DNA of 24,230 bases from Pavlovales sp. CCMP2436 (GCA_026770615.1 MU631395.1:282180-306409); one strand, 5' to 3'; shown: positions 1 to 8,641, counted from the stretch's first letter. The notes: generated from the sequence alone by a model not told the origin. Program-made: numbers and translations.

Positions 1-102
1 AGCCTTGAGCGGCGTCTCCGCGTGCTGCTTGCCACCGCGCGAAACAGCGCCCGTCAGAGCACGTGACAGAAGCAATAGCATGGTGGCGAAGAGCAACATC
101 AT
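1..102 (-). CDS. Possible N-terminus of a membrane or secreted protein, cut by the window edge
   Basis: The minus strand is open from an ATG pair (102-97) to the left edge. The first residues form a hydrophobic stretch (MMLLFATMLLLLSRALTGA) like a signal peptide or signal anchor, followed by a polar basic segment. A short plus-strand frame covers the same bases but has no recognisable feature. Only about 34 codons are visible, so the family is unknown. The call rests only on the hydrophobic start and may be wrong. Confidence 0.22.
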   Translation of the reverse strand, partial: MMLLFATMLLLLSRALTGAVSRGGKQHAETPLKA

Positions 103-196
103 GGTGGCGAGCCAGGCAGCGCCCCCTTCGGGGGGCGCAGTTGCAGCTGCACGCTCGCGCAGCACAGGGGCTACGATGGCGGAAGGTTGAGGATAC

Positions 197-481
197 TCAA
201 TCGTAAGCTTGATCGAGCAAATCGAGGGCCTCCTGCAAATCAATCTCCGTGCTGTGGCTTATGTGAAACCTCACCGAGCGCACCCGAGCCTGCGTGCGAT
301 AGCAGGTACCGCATTTGTTCGTGATCGTGATCTCCCTCGTCCTCCTCTTCCGATGGTTCATTTCATTCGAGGTCTTTAGACCGCCGCAGCCCGTGCATGT
401 TATTGATGCTGGACCCTCCTCGCCACCGCTTACGACCCCGATACGTGGGCGAACTTTCATCTCATACCACCTGACCCCCAT
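197..481 (-). CDS. Hypothetical small protein with two CxxC pairs
   Basis: This is a 94-codon frame from ATG at 481 to TGA at 197. It carries CTGC at about residues 30-33 and CGTC about 25 residues later, separated by a basic segment (NHRKRRTREITIT). That spacing suits a small zinc ribbon, so a nucleic-acid-binding role is possible, but this is inference from the Cys pairs alone. The C-terminus is acidic and helical-looking (EIDLQEALDLLDQ). A plus-strand ORF overlaps it and looks like a shadow. No neighbour supports a function, and I do not recognise the family. Confidence 0.33.
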   Translation of the reverse strand: MGVRWYEMKVRPRIGVVSGGEEGPASITCTGCGGLKTSNEMNHRKRRTREITITNKCGTCYRTQARVRSVRFHISHSTEIDLQEALDLLDQAYD

Positions 482-1082
482 CGCGTTTAATGTACCTCCC
501 CGAGGTTTTTAATTGCGCCGCATCACTCCAACCCTAACATGTGCAATTCACTGTAACCCAAACCCTAGCATGTGCTATTTCCGTAGCCCGAACCCTAGCT
601 GAAAATGTGCCAATCCGTTAGCCCGAGGGGAATTTTCATCGTTTAACTTTTTGGCGCACCATTAACTTCCAGGATGCTCCCGAGCCTTTGGCTGACGCCC
701 CCGAGACCCCCCAAGACCCACGGGAACCACTCAGCCTTCCGCACCGCCTTTCTACCCGTGCAAACTCGATTTCAAAACATCGCACTTTGAAGGGTATTTA
801 CTACCTTACCACTTTGTCCGCTTTTTCAACTCGGCCTTGCGGAGGCCTAACTTGCTCGCGATGACTCCTCATGCCTCCCACCCAACCCCCTGGACCCCCG
901 CCGGTCTCCCTATTCTCAAATCTCTCACCCGCACTCGCACAAACGCCCGCACACGTGACCACCTGCTTACCTATCATGTGCTATTCCGGTAGCCCGAACC
1001 CTAACATGTGCTACATCCCCCACCACGAACACGCAAGTCCCATCACAGTCGCCCAGCTCCTCTGGGTTGTTGCGTTGTGGAC
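482..1082. other. No gene seen; scattered CCCTAA/CCCTAG-type motifs
   Basis: No convincing coding frame is present. Short motifs recur with spacing (accctaacatgtgc, aaccctagcatgtgc, cgaaccctaacatgtgc) at about 533-545, 562-577 and 993-1014. They resemble degenerate dispersed repeat remnants. They do not form a telomeric array. Confidence 0.5.
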
Positions 1083-1500
1083 CACCGATGTCCTCTTCGA
1101 CGTTTTCACACATGCCGCGCCGATGTCCTCGTCTGCATTTTCACACATGCCGCGCCGATGTCCTCGTCTGCATTGTTGCGTTGTGAACCGACGATGAACT
1201 CCAGACCGCCCCGGCCGCCGCCCAGACACACACGGCGGTCTGGAGTTCATTGTCGGTCCACAACCCAACAATGCAGAAGAGGACATCGGGGATCCGGAAT
1301 GCGACAATGCAAACGAGGACATCGGCGTGGCATGTGTGAAAACGCAAACGAGGACATCGGCGGTCCACAATGCAACAATGCAGACGAGGACATCGGCGCG
1401 GCATGTGTGAAAACGCAGACGAGGACATCGGCGCGACGTGTGTCAAAACGTCGACGCGATCATCGAGGCGCCACAACGCAACAACGCAGAGGAGCTCATC
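1083..1500. repeat. Large palindrome built from a 35-36 bp minisatellite
   Basis: The core stem is 1190-1210 paired with 1234-1254, 21 bp with one mismatch, around a GC-rich loop. Outside the core, units that begin GAGGACATCGG on the right arm appear inverted (CCGATGTCCTC) on the left arm. The period is 35-36 bp, with two variants: one contains GCATGTGTGAAAACGCA, the other a CAATGCAACAATGCA-like stretch. Because 36 is a multiple of three, several frames stay open across the array. The overlapping ORFs are therefore repeat artefacts and are not listed. The repeat grades into looser copies to about 1620. Confidence 0.85.
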
Positions 1501-1879
1501 GGGGGTCCTCTGGGCGCGGGCCGGGGGCGATCATCGGAGTCCCTCGGTGCACGGCGTGGAAGCAATCATCGAGGAGTTCCAATGCGCGCGGCGTAGAAGC
1601 AATCGTCGTGGATGCGTGGAAGAAGTTGGTGTGGTTGTCATCGTTGCCGAGGTGATCATCGTCGTTGTCGGTGCGGTCTGGATGAACCGGGTGGGCACTT
1701 TTGAGCCTTCCATCTTTTGCTTTCACGAGCCTCCCGTCTGTTGTGTCCCGCGCGGGACCACTCAACCAGCCTCCCGTCATTTTTGCCGCCATCGTTTTTT
1801 AAAGTTTTACAGTACATCAGAGTCCCATCTTTTTTGGAAACGACGCAACATCACTGATCAAAAACGCGTACGGGTTTGA

Positions 1880-2197
1880 GCACGATCATAAAGGATAATC
1901 ACAGGGGAAACATGCCTGGTACAAAGTGAACAATCTTGCACTCAGATGAAAATAGGGGGAATTCTGAAGGTTGGTCACGGCGCCCATAGGATGAATTTAT
2001 AAAAAAAGTTTTTTTTGATTTGTAAAAATTGTTCTCTATAACTCTCAGATTCTTTTTTAGAAATCTATATAATAAGATATATGGTAAAAGAATCAATAAA
2101 GAGAGAGCAGGAATTCCATCCGGATCTCATTTTGGATCGAGTGTCTAGACCGTGATAGCTCACAAAAGATCACGGTGATTTTACGGTGTTTTGGCTT
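1880..2197. other. AT-rich flank at the left end of the viral block, no gene
   Basis: About 300 bp with no supported gene. The stretch 1995-2100 is strongly AT-rich, unlike the GC-rich DNA to its left, and resembles the AT-rich spacers inside the viral block. It probably contains the left limit of the preserved viral DNA. No terminal inverted repeat or target-site duplication could be matched to the right side. Confidence 0.4.
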
Positions 2198-3487
2198 TTA
2201 AGACTCATACGGCATGAGACCGTTTTGGCAGACGATAATCTTCTCGAGCTGAACCCAGATGTCGAGGTAGCAGGCAGGGTTGTTGGTGGCAATTTTCGAC
2301 TCAAACACGACGTGCATTTTGCGAGTGGAGATACCGTCGCTCAGTGCATCCGTGTGCGGGAAGGCCTGAAGTGAGAGACCGACAGCGTAGCCTCCCGCGA
2401 GATACTCTTCGGCGGAAATGCACGAGCGAGACGCCGCATCCGACACATCCGACCCAGACGTGCGGGCCAGTTCAAAACGAGCTTCGGCTGCGGAACCAGT
2501 GCATTTAATAGCCGTTTGTGGGATCACGGTGCTCCCTACGCGGAACCTGTAATTCTCCATCCCGGCTTTTGTGCGCAGTGAAATCATTTTACGCGAGAAA
2601 CCGTTGGTGACAGAACTCTCACGGAGTGCAATGAAGATGTTGCAGATCAAGTTGGCTCGCACTGGGATTTGGGCGCTGATGTATCCTGAATTTGGCGCGA
2701 CGGTTGAGCGATAGTGTTCGTAGTCGAACGTAGGGCACTGACTTATTTCACCTAGACTTTGAACCATGGCCATCTCGATGTCACCGTTGAGACGTACCTG
2801 GCTAATGTGCAGCTTGATGTCGCTGATGGTGCACCCGTAGAGGGCCGATGGGGCATCCACGAAAGTACCCCAATTCGTCTGCGACGCAAACTTGGTCTCC
2901 AGCTTGATCGAATCCTGCAGCTGGGAAAGCGGGATCGCCTTCATCGCAAGAGTTCCTAGCACGGACACGAGTGGGAGAGCAACCATCAAATTCACGCCAG
3001 CAGCAATCGTAGCACCGTTACGTGCGTAGTACGCGTCCTTCATGTTTGCCGCAGTGGCCACAGCTGCGGGAAGGTAGTCGTCAATGCCGCGGACCGTTCC
3101 AGAACTGCGAAGCGAGTCGAGATCCGTCGTAAAATCCTACACGAGCGCAAACAAGGCACCGTATTCGTCGATTGACGAAATGTGGGTAGACCCAAAGTAG
3201 ACATTAATGGATTGAATCACCGCGTGAGCACCGCCATCAAGGGTCATCGGACCTGTATTGCCATTGTTGATGTGGAACGACAAGACTGTCTGACTAGGGT
3301 CGAGGTGGAGGCCCACCGTTCCACAGGGGATTGCGAAATCCGCCTTGCTACCGCCGGTCACCGGAGCTCCACCACTGGTTGGCGTCAAATAGCAACGGAT
3401 GACTTCACTGGGGGGCGCGACGGTTCTGGGTACGTAGTAGAAAAAGTCAGGGAGTGCCTCCTCGAGTGGTTTGGTAAGGCTCATCAT
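2198..3487 (-). pseudogene. Polinton-like virus major capsid protein, interrupted by one in-frame TAG
   Basis: The gene would encode the double jelly-roll capsomer protein of a PLV. The frame runs from ATG 3487 to TAA 2198-2200, 429 codons before the stop, which suits PLV capsid proteins. It is broken only by TAG at 3137-3139, near codon 117, and the same frame continues without a shift. Family-like signals are the N-terminal region (FAIPCGTVGLHLDP, then LSFHINN and LDGGAHAVIQSINVYFG) and the C-terminal YLDIWVQLEKIIV. GTG at 3061 could head the downstream part, but it is simply an internal codon. The gene lies in the same direction as the small gene and the penton gene, 84 bp beyond the small gene across an A/T-rich tract. 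Naming is by pattern recognition. The family is likely right, and the break suggests decay. Confidence 0.82.
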
Positions 3488-3571
3488 TGTTTTAGTCTTC
3501 CTAGAGATTTAAATTGAGATCAGTACAACATGAAACCCTTTTCTTGTTTTTTTTTTGTTTTTTTTTATGTT

Positions 3572-3919
3572 TTAGTAATTATTATTTGCTGTTCGTTCAA
3601 ACTGCGTCGTAAGCACTCGAAGCTCCTTCGACTGTCCGACGCGCGAGGCAATGTCACTTATACGACCGGCAGCGCGAGAAGCCATATCGACAACGTTGGT
3701 AGCATCACGGCCCACACCGATCATCTCACCAACACCAGGAACACAGCCTAAATCGCTTTTCTCGAGTGCATCCAGACCGGACCTGGCTTCTCGCAACCTT
3801 AGATCCAATCACGGAACCGCTGTGAAGAAAACGGCTAGCATTATTTCCAATTTTTGAACCGCGGGCAATGCTCGAGCGCCAAATTTAGCAACACGTCCCA
3901 CAAACCGTCCGAACTGCAT
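3572..3919 (-). pseudogene. Small virion-type gene of the viral block, interrupted
   Basis: It starts at ATG 3919, only 48 bp downstream of the penton stop, and ends at TAA 3572. The N-terminus is basic and amphipathic (MQFGRFVGRVAKFGARAL). The same frame meets TGA at 3809-3811 and then continues with a Gly/Ala-rich helical segment (PGVGEMIGVGRDATNVVDMA). Between about 3845 and 3780 a different frame reads more smoothly (ASRFLHSGSVIGSKVARS). Two compensating indels are therefore as likely as a simple nonsense change. Its position between the penton and capsid genes suggests a small structural or assembly protein. No specific family is recognised. Confidence 0.5.
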
Positions 3920-3967
3920 TAAAGATGGTTCTCTATAGTGCGATTGCCATAGATATTTAATTAAAGG

Positions 3968-4738
3968 TCACGCCAACTCGACATCTATCATGCAAGACCA
4001 CGGCAGCCCCTGAGTATCGTAGGGAGTCTGGTTCTCGTCTAATAGTTGAACGGTTCTCGTTGACAAATTGCGCCTCCTCGCGCTCATAAACGGTGACGAA
4101 TCTGTTTTATAGGAAAGGATGTCACCATAGGCCACCGTTTCAAGAGGAATGCATGCAAGAAGATTCGTGGTGCTTTCACCTGTGACTTTTAGGCTGTCCA
4201 TGCAGTTGAGCTCGAACGATTCACACGCGATAACTATCGACCGAACACCTGACAGATCGAGCATCCGGGGCGTGGTGGTCGCGACGCCGGGGGGGACCAC
4301 GATGTTGTTCAGTTCATTCATGCCGATAAGCTGCATTGTAGCCGTTGCCGTAACGATTGAGATCGACGCTGACTGACTGTGCGAGAAGGTGAGTTTATTT
4401 GCGAATTTTGAATAGGAGACCGTCAAGCCCGACGTGGAAAAACCAGTTGTCGCATTCATCGCGGTAGCCAGGTCGGCGCCACTTGTGTAATTCCCAACCG
4501 GTACAGTTGCAGTTAAAGTCAGCGAGGCTCCGTAAAATAGAACCAGTTTGTTGTTGGATGAATTTACATTGTATTGCACAATCGGGATGCTGGCTGAACT
4601 CAAACGTACGTACATGTTCTCCGACGACTTTAGAGAGATACCGGGTGTCAAATCAAATTGCAATGAATCGGTTCTGTCAATGCCTATCAGGTATCGATCG
4701 GCCTGTTTTGATGCTAGGAAGAGGTGGTGAAGAACCAT
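3968..4738 (-). CDS. Polinton-like virus minor capsid (penton) protein
   Basis: This is a complete 256-residue frame, ATG 4738 to TGA 3968-3970. An upstream GTG at 4789 would add 17 residues, but the ATG followed by hydrophobic VLHHLFLAS fits better. It is expected to form the single jelly-roll pentameric vertex protein of the capsid. Supporting signals are the N-terminal DSLQFDLTPG, IPIVQYNVNSSNNKL with the Asn pair common in this family, VPVGNYTSGADLATAMNA (a Gly-Asn-Tyr turn before a helix), and near the end NQTPYDTQGLPWSCMIDVEL. It is the only gene of the viral block with no internal stop or frameshift. It is transcribed away from the ATPase, and the small gene and capsid gene follow it on the same strand. 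Confidence 0.8.
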   Translation of the reverse strand: MVLHHLFLASKQADRYLIGIDRTDSLQFDLTPGISLKSSENMYVRLSSASIPIVQYNVNSSNNKLVLFYGASLTLTATVPVGNYTSGADLATAMNATTGFSTSGLTVSYSKFANKLTFSHSQSASISIVTATATMQLIGMNELNNIVVPPGVATTTPRMLDLSGVRSIVIACESFELNCMDSLKVTGESTTNLLACIPLETVAYGDILSYKTDSSPFMSARRRNLSTRTVQLLDENQTPYDTQGLPWSCMIDVELA

Positions 4739-4828
4739 CTGTGTGATAGCGCTTGTCGTTTTTATCCACCGGTCCCATAAATCAATCACACCTGGACTTT
4801 CGTACTATTTTGTGTTGTTTGATTAAAA
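4739..4828. promoter_or_regulatory. Divergent intergenic region between penton and ATPase genes
   Basis: A 90-bp spacer separates two viral genes pointing in opposite directions, so both promoters must lie here or just inside the genes. The half nearest the ATPase is AT-rich (ttgtgttgtttgattaaaa) and ends at its ATG. Similar A/T-rich stretches precede the small gene (ttaattaaat at about 3957-3966) and the capsid gene (atttaaatt at about 3509-3517). No exact shared motif can be proven by eye. Confidence 0.4.
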
Positions 4829-6141
4829 ATGTATAAAATGTATATCACAAAAGCAAGTCTCAATCAACATGGAAAAACTCAAATAACACAATCAAGCACA
4901 ATAACCGAAGAGGAGGCCAAAGTGACAATCACGTCCGATCCGACACCTGTCAAAATCCAAGAACCACCCGAAACACCTGCACCGCCGCCTGTGAAGGCCA
5001 AACGTACACTTTCTGAAGAGCAAAAACTAAACTATCTGAAAGCAAACGCTAAGAGATTGGAAATCATGGCAGAGGCAAAGGCCACTCGAACTTCAGCAGC
5101 TTTAGAGGTAAAATGTCAAAACGATGCAATCAATGAATACGAGTTGGCTGTGAGACTCGCATCGAAATATGGGTTTGCAACTAACGCCACTAACGCCCAA
5201 CCTGCAAACCATCCGGAAGAAAACAGGATGGAAGATCCCCCGCGACCACCGCCCCTCAAGTACCAAATGCAACCTCCTTCGAAACCGCCTATTCGATATG
5301 TATACAAAATAAAGGGATACGTTATACATCAAAAACAAATGACGACGGAAAAAGAAGAAATGCCCTTAAAATCAGCAAACGTGGTAGAAGAAGAGAACAA
5401 CATCTCCCTCACAATTCCTCGATTCTCGGTCGACTCCCCGCTAGGTCCGATTCCCCCTCCACTTCCCAACCAAGCCATGTTTGCCGTTTGTTTAGGTCCG
5501 CTAAGGTCCGGAAAGACACCTCTAAGTACGGCACTTTTGACTCAGACTGACCCTGCAATTTACGCCGGGGTGTTCGATGCAGTTCATTTGTTTGTGCCGG
5601 CTACCTCATTTTTGAGCATGACCGACTCACCCTTCAAGAATCACAACAAAGTGCACCACGAGCTCACCAAGGAGTCGCTCGAGGCATTGATATCAAACTG
5701 GAAGGAACAACCAAAAAAAAGCAGAATACTCTCGTGATCGTTGACGATTTTATGGCAAGCCTCAAGGACAACACGCTGCGGCAGTCATTTGAGAAACTTA
5801 TTTGCAATAGGCGTCATTTGCGCGTGAGCATCTGGGTAATCACGCAGACGTACCGGTCCATTCCCCTGACAATTCGGAAACTCATATCGGCCTTGTTCAT
5901 GTTTCGCGTTAGCAATTTAAAGGAACTCGACTCAATACGCGACGAGCTCGTCCCCCGCAATAAACTTGAATTTTAAGTATTGTACAATCATTCCTTTCCA
6001 CCAGGCGGCGATTCGCACTGATTCATGTTTTTAGACGTGACAAATGCTTTGATTTTTAATAAGTTTGCCAAACTAACATACAAAAAAAAGAAGATAAACT
6101 GGGAGCAAATTAAAATGTATGTTTTATTGTATACCTCATAA
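4829..6141 (+). pseudogene. Polinton-like virus genome-packaging ATPase (FtsK/HerA-type), broken by one frameshift and two stops
   Basis: The gene would encode the ATPase that drives viral DNA into the capsid. Residues 1 to about 190 are an unusual charged and Pro-rich extension. The ATPase proper begins near PRFSVDSPLGPIPPPLP. Walker A is GPLRSGKT at residues 223-230 (from 5495). The first frame ends at TGA 5735-5737. The next motif, Walker B (TLVIVDDF, Asp codons 5743-5748), lies in the -1 frame after an A8 tract at 5713-5720. WVITQTYRSIPLTIRKLIS follows, the sensor-like segment typical of the family. That frame stops at TAA 5974-5976 and TGA 6016-6018, yet it still reads FMFLDVTNALIFNKFAKLTY before TAA 6139-6141. 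The protein would be about 435 residues, longer than most relatives because of the N-terminal part. The three breaks imply loss of function unless recoding occurs. Confidence 0.8.
5713..5720 (+). other. A8 tract at the ATPase frame change
   Basis: Eight A residues lie where the ATPase reading frame shifts by -1, 23 bp before the TGA (5735-5737) that ends the first frame. In the first frame the codons are CCA AAA AAA AGC, so A_AAA_AAA fits the X_XXY_YYZ form of a slippery heptamer. A one-base loss from a longer A run explains it equally well, and the later stops favour decay. Confidence 0.55.
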
Positions 6142-6152
6142 AACACCGCAAA

Positions 6153-6990
6153 ATGGCTAACAATCTGAATGCCGACAAGCTGATGGATTGGCTCGACACC
6201 GACCCTCGAAACCGCACGACAAACTACATCCTAAATGGAACCCCAAATGATGGTGCGGTTCACCCGATTTTTGGAGGTGGAAACAAAGTGCAATACTTCA
6301 CAAGAGCGCGCCACCACACACAAAGCGAGAAACTCGTGTACAACATCATCCCCGTAATCATCCCTCGGGAAAAGATCATGATGGAACGTTCCGACCGAAT
6401 TTCAAAAACACTTGGAACCGCGTTCCAGCCGGTGGTCTACACCGACACCTTGAACGACTCCAGCGGTCAGCCATTAATGAACAGGACGATCATCCCCGCA
6501 CGCCTTCAGCCCTTCATGAGCAAAACGGCCCTACCAGATCGTCAAACAGCCATTCACCGCGCAACAAAAAAGCTTCTCTCCCAGGCAAGACGTCGGTGGT
6601 GGGCCTGCCGTCATATACAACCCGCTTTTGTCCACAAACGAATTGCGAGCGCGGGCCCTGGGTGCCGAGCCCATCCGTCGGCCGATGCAGGAATCAGGCG
6701 GACCGCCACCGTCCACCTACGAGCCGCAGCCCGAGTACGTCCCGACTCAACCAATGCCCGAACCGCTAATGCCAACACCGTATTACCCTCCAAACGAAAG
6801 GACCTTCCAGTTGCCCCAGCCAGTCTCTCGGTCGCCATTTCAATCATCAAGCCAGATCATTCAGGCACCATTTCAGTATCCAGTCACCCCCGCAACGGCC
6901 TCACCGAGGATGCCGCTCCAGGTCCTTAACATTGCTTTGTCGCCCTTGCGCTCGACAGCTCGACTTTCTATTAATAGTATATTAATGTAG
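6153..6990 (+). pseudogene. Unrecognised viral gene with Pro-rich C-terminus, frameshifted and fused to a host repeat
   Basis: It starts at ATG 6153, 11 bp after the last ATPase stop and in the same direction. The first 125 or so residues are polar (MANNLNADKLMDWLDTDPRN, then PVIIPREKIMMERSDRIS). Around 6526-6540 coding passes to the +1 frame, which reads PAVIYNPLLSTNELRARALG and then a Pro-rich tail (PPPSTYEPQPEYVPTQPMPE). The original frame, which stays open to 6929, is then Arg-rich and low in quality. The final 17 or so codons before TAG 6988-6990 lie inside a repeat that recurs at 8375-8416, so the true C-terminus is missing or replaced. Position suggests a structural or packaging role, but the family is unknown. 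Confidence 0.55.
6938..6979 (+). repeat. Direct repeat at the right end of the viral block, copy 1
   Basis: 42 bp (TGTCGCCCTTGCGCTC..., ...CGACTTTCTATTAAT) recur at 8375-8416 in the same orientation with two or three mismatches. Viral coding sequence stops at its left edge. It therefore marks the viral/host-repeat junction. Confidence 0.8.
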
Positions 6991-7039
6991 GGGGGTTCGG
7001 GCTGGCGGTACGTTTCAAGCTCAAGTCATATAATATATG

Positions 7040-7332
7040 CAACTCATCGACACGATCGGTACGATCGCGGCACGCGGCCATGCGCAGCTGCTGCTCGCGC
7101 GCTTGAGCGCGCTGGCCCCGATCGCTGCCCAGCTTGGGAACACGACAAACAGCAACCAGCAGATCATCTCCCTAAACGCCCTTGCCCGGGCACACTACCG
7201 GAGATCCATCGGCACGCGCGGTGGCGCCCAAGCCAGCGCAGCCGACTAAGGCACGCAGCAGGCAATGGGCGACGCAGCGCTCAGACCAGCAAAACATTCA
7301 GAACAGTCAGACGCCAGCTTGAATCCCTATCA
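7040..7332 (+). repeat. Inverted repeat arm A (partner at 8642-8935)
   Basis: About 293 bp match the reverse complement of 8642-8935 almost base for base. Differences include one 3-bp indel inside the encoded peptide. The arm holds the distal 70 codons of the frame that is longer in arm B, ending in TAA at 7247-7249. Its outer end carries GACGCCAGCTTGAATCCC, also seen at 8430, 8650 and 19583. Confidence 0.85.
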
Positions 7333-7413
7333 GTCAATATATGCCGGGTGTGCAATTATGCGCTATACAGTATAGATAGCTTAGTTGATAAAGAATACTA
7401 CCTAATATATATA
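7333..7413 (+). repeat. 81-bp direct repeat, copy 1
   Basis: This AT-rich segment (ATATATGCCGGGTGTGCAAT, then TACAGTATAGATAGCTTAG and AAAGAATACTAC) recurs at 8472-8552 in the same orientation with very few changes. It contains no coding frame. It lies next to the outer end of inverted arm A. Confidence 0.8.
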
Positions 7414-7428
7414 TATATAATTTTAAAA

Positions 7429-7610
7429 ATTTATTCCGCTCGAGACCCGTCATCGTCGGTTCATAACGACGTCACTCTCGTGAGTGAATCCGCCGTGCCC
7501 GCAGGTACCTCCAGCTGCGCTTGTGCGCTGAAGGCCCATCACTGACAACAAATTATATCGCTGAGTTGCCGAAGGTGCCAGAGTCCTCGCCAAAGTTGCC
7601 GTCACCGCGT
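7429..7610 (+). repeat. Dispersed DNA-element end R3, copy 1
   Basis: It begins with TTTATTCCGCTCGAG and contains GGTTCATAACGACGTCAC and the hairpin 7473-7486. It matches 20744-20925, and its first 80 or so bp match 24069-24165. The minus strand reads GGFTHESDVVMNRR, and copies 2 and 3 read the near-identical GRFTCESDVVMNRRR and GFTCESDVVMSRRRR. Past the shared end lies a Ser/Pro-rich region with no clear gene up to about 8240. Confidence 0.75.
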
Positions 7611-8248
7611 CAAGCCCGCCGGTTTCTTCTCCCGTCGTCGTCACCACTGCTGTTATCATCGCTCGATCTCGAGTGTTTGCCGGGTTTGCCTACCCAGTTC
7701 GCCAGTGGACGGATTACCCTGGTGATGAACTCTGGGATAGACTCGCTCGCGGCTTGAAAGAGAACGTGCAGCGGCAGCGCCAGCAGCAAAACCTGCAGTG
7801 TCTGCGACAACAGCGAAACCTCGCTAGCAAGCGCGTCAGCGGGTGCGTCAGAGGCAGGAGCCGCTGCCACACCGGTTGCCGCGTCCGCCACGGGAGATGG
7901 CACAACCAGCTCCTCAATCCCCGCGTCAGCGGGCGCGTAATGGGATTCATGTCCAGCTCTGAAGTGCTGGCAATGGACTGACTGCTAATGCATACTTCCC
8001 AGGGCTCATTCTGTCTTAGGGTGTTCCCTAGGCTCAGAAGAAATCCCAATCTCTGGTCCGTGTTCGGACTGCTGAGAGATTCCCAAGAAAGGGTGGGTGG
8101 GACTGGGCACTTTCACGAGAAGAGCAAGATGGCCAGATGGCGAGCTGGCAGCAGCCGAGCGGGAGGTCACGTCCGTGAGAAGAGTAGCACGAAGTCCGCG
8201 CGCGAGTTGGCGAGCTGTAGCTGGAAGGCGAACTGAGGCGGCTGCTAG

Positions 8249-8288
8249 ACTGATTGAAAATGATTAAAATTAAACATTTTCAATCAGT
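8249..8288. repeat. Perfect 14-bp hairpin
   Basis: ACTGATTGAAAATG at 8249-8262 pairs perfectly with CATTTTCAATCAGT at 8275-8288 across a 12-nt A/T loop. It lies in a stretch with no gene and could be the end of a short mobile element. Confidence 0.7.
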
Positions 8289-8374
8289 TTGGCAGAGGAA
8301 GTTCGATAGAGCGAGTTCTCGCTGTCGCGCGCACTCCACAACAAGCTCTCGTATTGCTGCGCAATAAACCCACA

Positions 8375-8416
8375 TGTCGCCCTTGCGCTCAACAGCTCGA
8401 CTTTCTATTAATGGTA
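8375..8416 (+). repeat. Direct repeat shared with the viral junction, copy 2
   Basis: This is the counterpart of 6938-6979. Here it is followed by an inverted copy of the GGGATTCAAACTGGCGTCTG end motif (8427-8450). Confidence 0.8.
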
Positions 8417-8471
8417 TGTTTATGATAGGGATTCAAACTGGCGTCTGACTGTTCTGAATGTTGTGCTGGTC

Positions 8472-8552
8472 TGTAATATATGCCGGGTGTGCAATTATGA
8501 ACGCTATACAGTATAGATAGCTTAGTTGATAAAGAATACTACTTAATATATA
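8472..8552 (+). repeat. 81-bp direct repeat, copy 2
   Basis: Same orientation and nearly the same sequence as 7333-7413. Two extra bases lie before CGCTATACAG. Confidence 0.8.
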
Positions 8553-8641
8553 TCCCTGCTGCCAGGACTAACATCTGACGTCGACCAAGTCAGTGAGTGA
8601 ACAACACCTGTTGAACCATGCTGAGCCGCTAAATATTTATG

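Noticed and set aside
533..1014. Telomere-like CCCTAA/CCCTAG motifs
   Set aside because: The motifs are isolated and separated by other sequence, so this is not a telomeric array.
1260..1460. CRISPR-like alternation of repeats and spacers
   Set aside because: The units are contiguous, internally similar and palindromic. This is a minisatellite in eukaryotic DNA.
2759..2959. Plus-strand ORF inside the capsid gene
   Set aside because: It is a shadow of the minus-strand capsid frame, with no features of its own.
2198..6141. Alternative genetic code to explain in-frame stops in the viral genes
   Set aside because: TAG, TGA and TAA all occur inside genes and frameshifts are present too. The intact penton gene ends at TGA and the capsid gene at TAA.
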